A DNA stretch of 64,000 nucleotides from Edaphochlamys debaryana (GCA_016858145.1 JAEHOE010000089.1:186001-250000); one strand, 5' to 3'; numbered from the stretch's first letter, positions 7,049 through 18,363 are shown. The notes: generated by a model from the sequence alone, not told the origin. Program-made: numbers and translations.

Positions 7049-10000
7049 TCCACCCCGCTGCCATCGGTGGCGCGTTTGGCGGGAGCGGTGGCGTTGGCGG
7101 CGTAGCTGGAGCGCGGCTGCGGGCGCCAGATGTCGCCGTTCCAGAGGAAGCCGCCGGGCTCATCGGCAGGGGCCGAGGGTGGGAGCGGTCGCGGCTGCGC
7201 CGTGTACCGTTCATCCGGTGTGGAGAGCAGGTCAGGTGCCAGCATCAGCAGCGCTGGGCTGCGCGTGAAGGCCGTGGCGACGGTGCGCTTCCACTGCAGG
7301 GCCTCACCGTACCGGAAGCAGAGCAGGGAGCCCACGGGTGTGAGGTCGAGGCTGACCGTCATCACCTGCCCCAGCGAGGCCCCCAGGATGAGGTCAAGCT
7401 CGTGGGGCAGGTCAACCACGTAGATCTCGCAGTTGGTCCAGCAGACCCGCCCGCGCTTGTCCACCATCACCAGGCTGGAGCGGTAGACCCGGTGCGTGGC
7501 CGTGACGAAGAGTGGCCCTCGGTTGTCACTGCCCACGCGCAGCTGCAGGGGCGCGTCCAGGCGGCGCTGCGGGAGGTTGGCGGCGAAGCGCCTGTCGATG
7601 AGGGACGGCACACCCGCGCCGCAGTCGAAGGCCACACGGCGGGGGCGGTCTTCGTTTGGGCGGTCGCCGTGCCGGACGAGCACGTACGCCTCACCCTCGG
7701 CGCGGTTGTCGAAGGCAGGGGCAGTGCAGAACGACATCTCGTTGGGGTGCATCTGGGTCTCGTACTGCGCCCGCCGCTGGGCGCCACCGCGAGGCGGGTA
7801 TACCGGTGAGCGGTCACGGTACTGCGGGGGCGGCGAGCGGCGAGGCTCAGGAGAGCGCCCGTGTCGCTCTGCGGATCGGCGGCGCTCGGGCGAGCGGCGT
7901 GGCTCAGCAGAGCGGCGGCGGCCAGGCGAGCGGCGTGGCTCAGCGGAGCGGCGGCTCCGGCTGGGCCTCCAGCTGGCGGCGGGGCTCAGGCTCACGCGCC
8001 GCGGGGGCCGCCAGGGCAGGGGAGCGGGAGCGGTGCCGCTCAGGCGCAGGGATGGGCTGCCGGCGAGGCGGCGAGGGCGCGCGGGGCGCGGGCGGTGGCG
8101 CTGGGACGCGCGCCTTTTCGGGACGGGCGCCCGCGGCACCCCCGGAGAGCGCACGCGAGCCAGCCGAGCCGCCCGGCTGAGGCCGGGCGGCCGGAGCGCG
8201 CTGCGGATGCAGTTGTGCAGGCGGCGGGGGCTGCTGGGGTCGCCGGGGTGGAGGGAGGCCCAGCGGCTGCTCCTCCTCCCCGCTCGACGCCGAGGTGATG
8301 ACCTGCCGGCGGCGGCGCTTGGCAGCCCGAGACGCCGGTTGCTGCTGCGGAGCCGGCTGCAGCTCGGACGGGGGGTCGGAGCGAGGGTGGTCGCGGAGAG
8401 GAGCGAGATGAGGCCCTCGTCGCGGCAGCCCTTGCAGAACTCCCAAGCCCTGGGCTCGTTGTGGAAGCTGCAGCTCGTGGTGCCGGTGATGGGGCCAGGG
8501 AGGTTGGACTGGGCACGCGCCCGTTGCTCCTGACGGTGCTGCTGCCTCGCTGAGAGGGCGGGCGCGTCAGAGGAGACCACGGGCGGCGCGCCGCCCTCCT
8601 CGTAGTAGGCCTCCTCCAGGTCGGGGGCCCCAACCGCCTCGGCGTCGCTGGTGGGGCCGAGGTAGCGCACCTCGCGGTGCTCATCCAGCTCCCAGCGGGC
8701 GCCGGCGGCGTACGCGGCTTCCTCATCCTCAATCTCGCGCTTGGTGAGCCAAGCCTGCTCCACCCCTGCTGGGTCCTCCTCCTCCCCCTCAAGCCACTCC
8801 TCGTCCTCCTCAGCCCGTGCGGCCGCCACCTCGTCCTCGTTCAGCTCCACAGCGGCTGAGGCCGCCCGCGGGCGCTCGGAGGCAACGAAGCAGCTGGCAA
8901 GGGAGCGGACGGTGGCCAGGATGGAAGAGGCCTCGGCGGAGTCGCGGCGCAGAGGCGCCAGCAGCAGCTCGGCAACGCGCATGTCGAGGGGGCAGGACTC
9001 AGGAGAGCCAGCCAGGTCGGGCAGGTAGGTCGCGCAGGCGCGGGGATAGGTGTGCAGCGTGAGGCCCAGCTGGGCCATCACCTTGATGGAGAGCAGCATC
9101 TGGAAGATGCCGCGCACGAAGCTGTCGCTGACCACGAGCGCCCGGACTCGGAGGCGGACCTCGTCAGGCGTGCCGGCCTTGAAAGCGAGCGTGATCATCA
9201 CCTCCCCGAGCAAGGAGCCATCACCGCTGGCCGTGGAGAGGGTGGAGCGGGTCGGCTCGATCGTGAGACAGAGAGCCTCGACCAGGGAGTCCACCACCAC
9301 GACCGCGTCAGCGCTGCTGTCGGGCATCAGGCCATGGAACAGCCGCAGCTTGCCGGTGAGGGTCTCCAGGCTGAGGCCTGCCCAGTGCGTGTCGTTAAGA
9401 AAGTACTGGAGCTTGAAACCCGCGATGCTGGCTTGATACTCCCGCACTTGCGCGGCACGCTTGGCGGCGTCGACGTGCATGTGACGCAGGGTGGAGACCG
9501 ACGGGGCCGTGGCGCGGGCAGCGACGAAGTCTGAGAGGGCGGCAAGAGTGCCGTCATCAGATCCATCAGTTGCCGCCGCCGTGCTGGCTGCGAGCGAGAC
9601 GCTCTGCTTGCCGGACAGCCGAATGACGGCCTGGGCCAGGTGCCAGATGACCTGCTTGAGCTCTTCGCAGGGGGCATCGGGCTGCGGGGCCAGCGGGCGC
9701 GCGGCCAGCGCAGGTGGAACAGCTGCAGCGTCCAGCGGGACCGCAGGTGGTGCCGGGGGCAGCGCCGCCGGCGCAGGGGCGCCCTGCGGAGAGGCCGCCT
9801 CGCCTGACTTGGCCACGGAGACGCTCGGCAGAGGGCTGAGGCCCAGCTGCTCGAAGCTGACCGGGAAGGGCTTGGCGGCCGTGGCGCAGGCAGCCGGAAG
9901 CGGGCGTGGCGGAGAGCGGGGTCGGTGGGCCGTGCGCGCACTGCGGACACCAGGCAGCAGCTCGGACAAGAGGGCCTCGACGCCCAGCAGAGAACAGGCG

Positions 10001-11913
10001 GGGCGCAGGGGCACCTCGGCCTCCCACTCGTCCGCCAGGACCGAGGGAGGATGGTCGCTGGGCTTGAAGGGCCCTTGGCCGTTGACCCGGTCAGACCAGC
10101 AGGTGCCGCCCTTGAGAGGCTCGGGGGCACCCTCGAAGCGCACGCTGCGGAGCTGGGCTGAGGAGCCGCCGCACGTGCTGCAGCCGGTGCAGGCATCGCC
10201 CCTGCAGGCCTGGCCGCTGGAGCTGTTGCGCAGGATGGGGCGCAAGGCGTTACCCCCCCCAGCGGTCAGGTCGCGGGAGACAGCGGCGGCGGCGGCGAAG
10301 GCGGCGCTCGGCTGCTCATCGAGGGCAGCAATGAGGTTGCAGTACAGGTCCTGGAGGCTGGGCGCGGAGGCGCAGGGCAGGACAGAGAGGTCGGGGCTAG
10401 CCCAGAGTAGAGACTCGGGGCTGCCGGACACCTCGTGCACGTGGTAGCCGCAGAACTCGTCCTCAGCGAACGTGGAGGCGGCGTCGCCGTACAGGGAGGC
10501 CTCCTCAGCGGCCACGTTGGCGCGCGCTTGGAAGCCGCCGTTGCCGCGGCCGCCGCCACGCCCTCCGTTGCCGCCGCGCCCACCGGCACCGCCGCCACGG
10601 CCACCGAAGCTACGCCCGCCCGCAGCGGGTGCGCGGTCGACGATGCGGCCCTCAGCGCGGAAGCGGCGCTCAATCTCCTGCAGCTCGGCCGTGTGGATGG
10701 TGCCGCCGAAGCCCCAGAGGGCCGTGCGCTCGCCCAGCATCGCCCGCTTGGGGCAGAAGCTGGCGCCGACGTGGCGGTCGGTGTCGCACTCGTCGCAGCG
10801 GCCGTTGCGGGGCGCAGTCAGGCCGGTGACGGGGTCGGGGAACCAGCAGGGCCAGCGGCGCAGCTCCTCCTCATCAGAGAGCAGGGGGCAGGGGTCGAGG
10901 CGCGCACCCTGGTTGCCGCGGCCGCCCCCGCCACCCCGCCCGTTGCCTGCGCTGCCGCGACCGGCCTGAGGACCGGCCCCGCGGCCCTGCCACGGGGCAT
11001 GCGGGGAGGCGGCAGGTGAGCTTGAGGAAGCGACGAGGGCCGAAACTTGCTGCTGCAGAGCGGCGATCTGCTTGGTGGTGGCCGCCAGCTGCTTGCGGAG
11101 CGCTGCTGACTCGGTGTCCGGCGGCTGAGGCCGCCCGGACGTGGAGGCGGCGTTGGCGCTGCGGGGTTCCTCCGGCTCCGACATGATGGCAGCGAAGGCG
11201 CTGTGGGGCCCGGTGCCGATCTGGGAGATGCTGTTGTGGAAGTTCATGGCGGTCTCCGACAGCTCGGGCAGCGCGTCGCGCTTGAGGCCGCTGGCAGGGT
11301 CGCCGATCTTGTGCAGCAGGAACCCATAGACCTCCGGGTAGCGGTGCTTCAGGGCAGCCAGGTAGATCTCGCCGGCTACCAGGGGCGTGAAGCGGTCACG
11401 GTCAGCGCGATCGAGGAGGTCTTGCAGGCGCTGCGCGAGGTCCCGGGGGTTCTCCCAGAACTTGCGCCCGTCCTTGATGACCGGCCGGCAGCGGAAGGCG
11501 GAGAGCTCGGCGTGCACGCGGTTATCCTGGTAGAAGAACTCCTTGACCAGCTCCTCGGCGAAAAACACCAGCAGGCACTGCTCCAGGATGGAGGAGGGGT
11601 ACCAGGCGCCCGTGTACTTGGGACGGGCGGTGATGGGCTCGCCGGGGTGCAGCTTGGCCCACTCAGCCTCGAAGGCGGCCTTGTGCTCGGCCATGATGCG
11701 CTGGTGGTTGGCCTCCACCCACGGGCGGGCGTGCGCGTCGTTGTCGCACACGCCGTTCCATTGCTCGTAGAAGGCGAAGGTCAGCGACTCGCTGAAGTCC
11801 TTGTTGCGCTGCCAGCGATTGGCTACGGCCCCGCCCAGCCGGCGCTTGTACTTGGTGAGCACCACCACATCCTTGGAGTCAAACAGGGGAAAGGCGCCCG
11901 CGCGGTCGCTCAT
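6967..11913 (-). CDS. Gag with zinc knuckle-like motif and two retropepsin-like domains
   Basis: 1648 residues from ATG 11913. The open frame continues upstream through a Pro/Ala-rich stretch, so the true start may be earlier. The N-terminal 230 residues are helical and Gag-like (YKRRLGGAVANRWQRNKDF). A Cys/His cluster near 372-388 (CDECDTDRHVGASFC) is close to a CCHC knuckle, with Gly/Arg-rich tracts on both sides. Around 865 the motif DSSA, a later TASGDG and then MLLSIKVMAQLGL look like one retropepsin fold. Around 1430, FDCGAGVPSLID and later LDLILGASLGQ look like a second, where DCGA would carry the catalytic Asp. A long Arg/Ser-Pro-rich linker separates them. The frame ends just past the G-run at 7029-7039, where the next ORF takes over. 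Confidence 0.75.
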   Translation of the reverse strand: MSDRAGAFPLFDSKDVVVLTKYKRRLGGAVANRWQRNKDFSESLTFAFYEQWNGVCDNDAHARPWVEANHQRIMAEHKAAFEAEWAKLHPGEPITARPKYTGAWYPSSILEQCLLVFFAEELVKEFFYQDNRVHAELSAFRCRPVIKDGRKFWENPRDLAQRLQDLLDRADRDRFTPLVAGEIYLAALKHRYPEVYGFLLHKIGDPASGLKRDALPELSETAMNFHNSISQIGTGPHSAFAAIMSEPEEPRSANAASTSGRPQPPDTESAALRKQLAATTKQIAALQQQVSALVASSSSPAASPHAPWQGRGAGPQAGRGSAGNGRGGGGGRGNQGARLDPCPLLSDEEELRRWPCWFPDPVTGLTAPRNGRCDECDTDRHVGASFCPKRAMLGERTALWGFGGTIHTAELQEIERRFRAEGRIVDRAPAAGGRSFGGRGGGAGGRGGNGGRGGGRGNGGFQARANVAAEEASLYGDAASTFAEDEFCGYHVHEVSGSPESLLWASPDLSVLPCASAPSLQDLYCNLIAALDEQPSAAFAAAAAVSRDLTAGGGNALRPILRNSSSGQACRGDACTGCSTCGGSSAQLRSVRFEGAPEPLKGGTCWSDRVNGQGPFKPSDHPPSVLADEWEAEVPLRPACSLLGVEALLSELLPGVRSARTAHRPRSPPRPLPAACATAAKPFPVSFEQLGLSPLPSVSVAKSGEAASPQGAPAPAALPPAPPAVPLDAAAVPPALAARPLAPQPDAPCEELKQVIWHLAQAVIRLSGKQSVSLAASTAAATDGSDDGTLAALSDFVAARATAPSVSTLRHMHVDAAKRAAQVREYQASIAGFKLQYFLNDTHWAGLSLETLTGKLRLFHGLMPDSSADAVVVVDSLVEALCLTIEPTRSTLSTASGDGSLLGEVMITLAFKAGTPDEVRLRVRALVVSDSFVRGIFQMLLSIKVMAQLGLTLHTYPRACATYLPDLAGSPESCPLDMRVAELLLAPLRRDSAEASSILATVRSLASCFVASERPRAASAAVELNEDEVAAARAEEDEEWLEGEEEDPAGVEQAWLTKREIEDEEAAYAAGARWELDEHREVRYLGPTSDAEAVGAPDLEEAYYEEGGAPPVVSSDAPALSARQQHRQEQRARAQSNLPGPITGTTSCSFHNEPRAWEFCKGCRDEGLISLLSATTLAPTPRPSCSRLRSSNRRLGLPSAAAGRSSPRRRAGRRSSRWASLHPGDPSSPRRLHNCIRSALRPPGLSRAARLARVRSPGVPRAPVPKRRASQRHRPRPARPRRLAGSPSLRLSGTAPAPLPWRPPRRVSLSPAASWRPSRSRRSAEPRRSPGRRRSAEPRRSPERRRSAERHGRSPEPRRSPPPQYRDRSPVYPPRGGAQRRAQYETQMHPNEMSFCTAPAFDNRAEGEAYVLVRHGDRPNEDRPRRVAFDCGAGVPSLIDRRFAANLPQRRLDAPLQLRVGSDNRGPLFVTATHRVYRSSLVMVDKRGRVCWTNCEIYVVDLPHELDLILGASLGQVMTVSLDLTPVGSLLCFRYGEALQWKRTVATAFTRSPALLMLAPDLLSTPDERYTAQPRPLPPSAPADEPGGFLWNGDIWRPQPRSSYAANATAPAKRATDGSGVECRQGGGVTPAALARLPDPSKPQRRRR

Positions 11914-12685
11914 GTCGTCCCAGTCCCAGTCAGCGTCCGTGCAGGCGGCAGAGGCCGCAGCAGCAGGAGGCGCCGGGAGCGCAGGGGGGCGTGGCGGCGG
12001 AGGGGGCGGCTTGACGGCAGGCAGCAGAGGCTGCGCTGCCGGCGCTAGGGGAGGAACGACGCCGGGAGCAGCCGCAAGGAGCTGCTCGGCGCCACCCTCC
12101 TCGGCTGGGGGGAGCGGGGGCTCGCGTGCCGCGGCCGGGGCGCCTGCCGCAGCAGCCGAGGCTGCTGTGGCGGCGGCCGCTCGGTCGTCGGTAGTCTCGG
12201 AGTCCGAAGGGGGCGGAGAGGCCTCCTTCTCTAGATCCGGCAGGTCAGCCTCGGCGGCAGCCAGGAGGTTGTCGTGCCAGACGTCCGGGCCGGGCGCAGG
12301 GGCCTGGGAGCCGCCCGCGCCCGCAGAGCCGTGGGGGAGAAGGGGCTGCGGTCTGAGGACCGCAGCGCCTGAGGTCGGCGGACGAGTGTCGCCGGGGGCC
12401 GGGAGGCTTGCAGAGGCAGGCCCAGCCGATTCTAGGGCTCAAGAAGGAGCGGCAGTCGCGCGGGGGAGGCGCGAGGGCGCAGGCGCGCGGCCCGAGGCTC
12501 CCGATGCAAGCGCGGCTGAGGCCACACCCGCAGATCCGCGAGCAGCGTGCTCAGCGGAACCGGAGTCAGCACCAACAGAAACACTATGTCGTTGTGGCTG
12601 CGGAACTGGCTCTTGGTCGCGACGTAGCTCAGGGGCGGCGCAGGATGCGGAGGGGAGGGGCGGCTCTGGAGTTGAGCTTGTTGCA
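11914..12685 (-). other. Leader of the Gypsy-type element
   Basis: This lies between the 5' LTR and the first Gag ATG. The Gag frame stays open for some distance upstream of 11913 (TDADWDWDD and a poly-Pro stretch), so part may be translated. Just inside the LTR the sense strand reads TGCAACAAGCTCAACTCC. I could not match it to a particular tRNA, so no primer-binding site is called. Confidence 0.5.
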
Positions 12686-13018
12686 GACAGAAGTGACGAG
12701 CAGCGCAGCTGCAGTCGAACCGTGCTCTCCCAGAGCACCGGGGAGCGCAGCTAGCGAGGAGACTAGGCGATGGCTAGGATTGAGACTTGTAGGCGTAACG
12801 ACTTACAGGAGCAGTCTGCTTCCTGCTGCATGTGCTGTGAGCAATAGCAGTGCCGAGATGCAACAAGCTGCTGCTTGTTGCGCGTCACACGGGTTAGGCT
12901 CAAGCTGAGCCGTACGACAGGCCGATCCACACACGAATCCCCCTCCTTCCCCACCTCAGACCCAGTTCCCCGCGGCCCTTCTGCCAACGCGGGAACGCTC
13001 ACACACAGGAACATGACA
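12686..13018 (-). repeat. 5' LTR of the Gypsy-type element
   Basis: This is the second LTR copy, 333 bp, identical to 608-956 apart from the missing 15 bp. It has sense-strand TGTAA at plus 12803-12807. Its outer edge ends ...ACATGACA at 13018 and is followed by unrelated sequence. Confidence 0.9.
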
Positions 13019-13769
13019 AGCCGGCTACTATGTTTCCGACCAAGGCGAAAATGGCGCATACTGCCTTTAAGAGCTCTGATGAGGACCGGTGGTGCAATCT
13101 CCTTGTTGGTTAATGCCGCCGCCTTTTGGGTGATGCATGGATGGGGCGCAGCGTGGGTACCTGGGGGAGGGTACCGGCGGGCTGGTGGGGGGGGGGTTAT
13201 GCCTTGGTTGCGGGGGTGCTCAAGGGTTTGTACCGACGTGCCATGCGCTAAGGCTTCCCGCCGTTACGGCGTTCCAGCCAGCGCCCCTAGGAACCCTTAC
13301 ATCCATTGCGAGGTGCAGTATGCAGGTGTGCGCCCTCAGGTTTTTGATCCCGATGTAAGCATGCCTGTCGGCGGGACATGAAGGTGCTAGGTTGCGCAAT
13401 AACACTGGCAAAAGAGGCAGTGCAACCGACAAGCTGGCCTTGAAGCGTATCGTGTGACGGTTAGGCCCAACGGCCGGGAAAAGTGCCCGTGCCTGCCTCC
13501 CAGGCGGCCCTCGGAGGTCCATCCAGTGCTGGTATCATTTAGCCCCTCAGCCCCTTGCGTTCATCAGCACACCAGGGGCAGGTAACCAACGGCCCAAGCT
13601 TCCAGTGCCAAGGTCCCCCGCCAAACGCGTCTAAGCACTGCAGGGCCAGCGCTCAGATCGCCCATGTGGGCTATGCATTGGGGCCCGCGTGCCCCGGTCG
13701 CGCTGGGTTCAGCGCTTGCCTGCGGCTTGCTCTTGGGGGTGCGGCAAACGAAGCACCGGCGCTGCTGTG
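13019..13769. other. Intergenic, nothing recognised
   Basis: No exon, repeat or structured RNA was identified between the LTR and the reductase 3' end. No continuation of the EGF-like gene was found here. Confidence 0.5.
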
Positions 13770-13774
13770 TTACA
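13770..13774 (-). other. TGTAA polyadenylation motif for the reductase gene
   Basis: Plus TTACA is TGTAA on the minus strand, about 255 bases after the TGA at 14028-14030. This is the canonical volvocine poly(A) signal and a reasonable 3'UTR length. Confidence 0.5.
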
Positions 13775-14027
13775 TGCCGAACGTTCGGCAGAGCCCCGCA
13801 ACACGCCTGTGCTCCCCGCTCGCTCCACCCCTTCACCTCGCCGACACCACTCGCTGCTCGCCTCGCTGCTCTCCCCTCCCCGCGCTCTCCTCGCTCGTGT
13901 CCTCACGCACTGCTTCCGGAGGCCTCCTCCTCTACTCGCCGCTCTCCTTCCCCAAGCTCTCGCTCGCCCCCCTCCCCCCCCTCACTAGATGCTCTCCTCT
14001 CCCACCATCCGACCCCTCCGACCCCCC

Positions 14028-17000
14028 TCAGTCGTAGAGCGCGGGGTTGCGGTGCCGTGCGTGAACCTGCGGGGGGGAAAGGGTGGGTGGGGGGCCGGTT
14101 TGGAGGGGTGGGAGGGGCGGGGAAGGTTGGGAGAGGTGGGGAGTCCCCCGGAATCCCCCGAGCGACCCCCACCTCCGCGATGGCCTGCACGGTCCGCTCG
14201 CCCCTCCTACCTTCCTCCTTTCCTTCCACCTTACCACCCTTGCAACCCTTCCCTTCCCCCTTACCGCCCGTGCACCCCCCGAGCAAAGCCCCCCGCCCTC
14301 CCCCTCCCGCCTCACCCCCCCCCCCCGCCCCACCTGCTCTATGGCCTCCACGGTCTCCGGCGCCAGGCGCCCCCCCTCCGCCCACGCCCCCAGGTTCTCC
14401 GCCAGTTGGGCCGTGGAGGTGGCGCCCACCAGCACCGAGGGGACGAACCAGCGGGACCTGACAGGGGGGGGAGGGGTGTGGGTGTGGCTTGATTGTTTCG
14501 CGGCAACGCCGGGAGGTGGCGTGGACGTACAGGGCGTAGGCGATAAAAGGGGGCCGCAATACACACACCGCACAGGCACCACTGCTCACTGCATCAGACT
14601 GCCTCTAGACGGCTGTCTCAGCCACCGATCGGCCCATCCAGGCCCCCGCGGCCCCCATCCCACCAGTCCGGACTGCCCCCTCCTCCCCGCCCCCCACCCC
14701 GCATTCCCCCACCCCCCCCCCCCCACCCCCCCACACACACCTGCACCATGCGTATGCCAGCTGTGAGGGCGTGAGGCCCGCCTCCCGAGCAATCAACACG
14801 TACTCGGAAACCGCCCGGGACACCTTGGGGGTGGGGATGGGGTGGGAGTGGAAAGAGGGAACGGGTTCACGGGTACACGACTGCTCCACCCCCTCACACT
14901 CCATCCGCCCTGCCCACCCCGGGAATTACTTTTCCCCGGGCCCCTGGAGTTTCCCAGCGGACCAGCCTCTCCATCGTCGTACGTGCCGGTCTAGATCTGC
15001 CGGATCTGCCATGACAGCCCGTCAGCCCCCAGGTCCCCGCCCATCCACTCCGTGAGGAAGCGGCCCCCCAATGACACCTCGGACTTGCCTTCCCTTGGTT
15101 TAGAGTCCGTATCTGCCGTAAAAGTTCGATCCCGACCTCCCAGCTCCCCAAGCCCCCCCCTCCTATCCCACCCGCTCTGTGAGGAAGCGCGCGTATCGGT
15201 CGGGGAAGAGGGACAGCCGGCAGCCGGGCGGGCGGGAGCCGTGGGGAAGGTACTTGCCGGACAGGGCGCCGCCTGCAGGGGGGGGGGGGGGGGGCAAGAA
15301 GAAAGAAGGGAGAAGGGGGGAGAGCGGTGCAGGGGCTGAGGGAGGCTGAAGTGCAAGGTTGGGGCGTCGGGGCGGTGGGTGGATGGGGGATTCCGCATCA
15401 GCCACGTCAGCCCCCCACCCGACTCCTCCGCCTCCGCCAGCCCCAGTCCCTCACACAGCCTCCGCCCTCCGTTCCCGCCTCCCCGCTTCCCTCCCCCTCA
15501 CCCGCCAGGGGGCTCCAGGGCAGCAGACCCATGTCCATGTTGGCACACACCTCGGCCAGATCGCCCTGACAGGGGGGGAGGGGAAGGGGGGGGAGGGACA
15601 TCGGTCAGTGCGAGGAAGTCGAGGGAGGGCATCACATAACCCCATCATCAAAAGCTTACTGGGAGTGCCCAGAACCCCCCGGCTGCCTTTCCACCTCTAA
15701 AAGCACCCCTCCCTCCCCTTCCCCCTCCCTTTCTCTTGCCTCGAAGGTCCTGTGCAGCATGGAGTACGAGTTCTGGATGGAGGCGGGGCGGGGGATGCCG
15801 GCGGCGGCGGCGGCGGCGCAGTGCCGCATGACGCCGTACGAGGTCTCGTTGGAGAGGCCCCAGGCACGGATCTGGGGGGGCATGGAGTGGGGTGGTTGGA
15901 AACGCGGGCGGCGGGGGCACACCGGGCTCCGGACTCTGCCCCAAGCCCCAAGACCCGACCAACCGAAGGCTCATGGCAGCGCCCGGGGACGTGTCGCCCT
16001 TAGGACAGGCCTCCGGTCTCGCCCAACCCCAACCGTTTCCCCCCTCCCGCCCCCCACCTTGCCCTCCCGCATCAGCCGCTCTATGGCCCCCGCCTGCTCC
16101 TCGAACGAAGCCACGGGCGCCCCCGCCGCCTCCGCCGCCTCCTCGTGCGCCGCCGCCGCCTCCAGGGAGAACTGGAAGCGGCCGAAGCCGGGCACGTAGC
16201 TGCGCGGGGGCCGGGGGGGGGGGGAGGGCGGAGAGACCGAGGGTTGTAGGGTTGGGTAGTCCTGCAGCAGCTAAGCGCCCATCCGCTCGCACAGCACACG
16301 CCACTTTGCTGGTATGACGTTAGCACGCACACATGGACTGGGCCAGGAACACGGCCCCGGTGCTGATCGGGCGCTCTGGCTGCCGCCCCACACATACAAA
16401 CCTCTCCGGTTCCCAACTCGCCAAAATTATCCTCCCCCTTCCGCCCTCTCCCCCCTTCCCCCAACTGATCCGGCCAGTGCAGCGCAGCACGCGGTCGGTC
16501 CCCACGCTCCCTCCCGCCCACCCCCTGGCACAGCGCCCATACACACACACGTTTACCCCACCCACCCACCCACCCACCCACCGGTCCGGCCAGTGCAGCT
16601 GCAGCAGGTCCAGGCGGTCGGTCCCGAGGCGCCGCAGCTCCGCCTCGCAGGCCGCCACGATGGATCCGGAATCCAGGCGGGGCAGCGAGGGGGGGCCGGG
16701 GGGGTCGGAGCGGTTGGCGGGGACCCACTCCAGGGTGGTGGAGCGGCCTGCAGGGGTGGGGCGGGGGCACGGGGGGTTTGTGTGGGGGGGAATGGATCGT
16801 GGATAGAGTAGGTTTGAGCAAGCTGTCTGGAGAGAGCAGGCTGGATGGGGTCAGTGCGGCGGTGGTGGCCGTATGTGTGGAGCAGCGTGAGTGGCCCGAA
16901 AAGGCTTGAGTTCCCCAGGAGGCATGCGACGAAGGGGCAGCGGCGCAGGGGCATGGCCACGCCTCCTGGCCTCCGGCCAGCCGCAACCCTTCCCCCCTCT

Positions 17001-18363
17001 CCCAATCCCACTCCCCCCCCCACACACACCCACCCACCCGCCACCTTGCTGGCGATCACCCAGTCCTCCCGCCGCCCCCCCCTCCGCATCCAGGAGCCGA
17101 TGTAGGCAGAGGTGCGGTTGGCGGTCTCGGGGCGGGGGGCGACTGGGTAGATCTCGGCAGTGTCCTGGGGGTAGGGGGCGGCGGGGTGGGGTGGGGTGGG
17201 GGTGGGGGTGGGGGGGTGGGGGCGGAGGTGACAGAACTGTCGGGTGAGGAGGGAAGGGGCGCAGGCGGGCGTAGGAGCTTGCTATGCCCCAGTACCCCTA
17301 CCCCCTGACCACTGCCTCTCCGTGAGCCCTTTCCCCCCCCCCCCCCCCCCCCTAGCCAGCCACCCCCCCCACCCCCCACCACACCACACCATGAAGTTGA
17401 TCCCCGCCTCCGCCGCCAGGGACAGCTGCGCGTGCGCCTCGGCCTCCGTGTTCTGCTCCCCCCAGGTCATGGTGCCCAGGCACACCTGAGAGGGGGGGGG
17501 TGATGCTTTTGAGGGGTGGGCGTTCGCAGGAGTCACGACGGAGCATCGGCACGGCCTCTTCTTGAGCCCCTTCCCGATGCACCAACAACACATGCCCAAG
17601 ACTAGGGATGAGAGGAGGCGCAGTCACGACGGAACACAATTGCATACGCAGCACCAGGCCGAACAATCCGGCCCGGCACGTGACACGCCCCCCCGTGCCC
17701 CGCATGGTCGACCCGCCCGTGCCCCCCGGCTCCTTTCCCGCCCCCTTCTGTGCACCCTTCCCCTCTTCCCCCCTCTCTCCCTACGCTCTCCAATGCTCGC
17801 CCTTCCCCCAAATGTCCCCCCCTCCCCCCTCCCATCCCCCCCACCTCCCTTCCAATGTCTCCTCCTCCCCCCCTCCCCCTCCCCCTCCCCCCTCCCTCGC
17901 GGCCCCACCTCCGACACCACCAGGTCACTGCTGCCCAGGGGCACACGCTGGGGAGGGATACCGAGGGAGGAGGGAACACACGATGGCCGATTCATCAGCG
18001 GAAGGTCAAAGAGCGAGCGGGCAGGTATCGCACTGTATGCGCAGAAGGTCTGGCCCTGGGTCCCCAAGCCCCGCTGTCTGCCCCTGCGGGCTGGCCTCCC
18101 GCCAGACCCCTGGCCTCGACTCGATCCCCAGCGCCACAGCATCTACCCCATCACGCACGAGCTCACACATGTCCACTCCCCACCTGGAGGTCAATGTCTG
18201 GGAGTTTGACCGCGGAGGCGCGGGCGGGCGAGGAGGCGGCCGCAGCTGTCACCACCACCGCCGGCCGGCGTCCCGACCCCAGGCGGGTGGCCCGCCACCC
18301 CGCCGCTGCGGCCGTGTGCCCCCGCGTGCCTGCTCGCTCCGAAACGCGCATTGTGGGGCCCAC
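14028..18363 (-). CDS. Aldo/keto reductase (Tas-like), probably chloroplast-targeted, 12 exons
   Basis: Exons, all in phase: 18363-18184, 17947-17909, 17485-17390, 17164-17038, 16747-16582, 16199-16058, 15871-15740, 15565-15502, 15272-15172, 14823-14741, 14457-14334, 14066-14028; about 430 residues. The AKR tetrad is present: Asp and Tyr in MDTAEIYP, Lys in VIASKVAG, His in LLQLHWPDR. Other family blocks are VCLGTMTWGEQNTEAEAH, IRAWGLSNETSYGV, GLLPWSPLAGGALSGKY and VLVGATSTAQLAENLGAW. The family uses NADPH to reduce aldehydes or ketones; the substrate is unknown. The N-terminal 50 residues are Arg/Ala-rich with PAVVVTAAAA, like an algal transit peptide. Intron 7 uses a GC donor (GAG|GCAAGA). 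All other introns are GT-AG. An alternative start is the ATG four codons later. It is transcribed away from the VLRF1 gene. Confidence 0.9.

Larger units (their letters stand above)
608..13018 (-). mobile_element. Ty3/Gypsy-type LTR retrotransposon with PHD and methyltransferase-like domains
   Basis: Direct LTRs lie at 608-956 and 12686-13018. All long coding frames between them run on the minus strand in the order gag, protease(s), basic linker, RNase H, C5-methyltransferase-like, integrase, PHD finger, second methyltransferase-like domain. RNase H before integrase is Ty3/Gypsy (Metaviridae) order. At about 12.4 kb the element is long for the group, because of the extra domains. The LTRs differ only by one 15-bp indel, which suggests a young insertion. 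Frames break at G-runs of the sense strand (plus 7029-7039 and about 4038-4047) and once without an obvious homopolymer near 6005. No reverse transcriptase palm (YxDD) was found, so this copy is probably non-autonomous. The outer flanks (602-606 acaga, 13019-13023 agccg) do not form a target-site duplication. Confidence 0.88.

Noticed and set aside
13555..14766. Plus-strand Pro/Ser-rich ORFs over the reductase 3' half
   Set aside because: C-rich shadows of minus-strand exons and introns with no start, splice or family support.
14991..15151. Extra reductase exon reading GGRFLTEWMGGDLG
   Set aside because: It resembles a partial copy of the preceding exon end, breaks the family alignment, and the direct join 15172 to 14823 keeps phase and conserved sequence.
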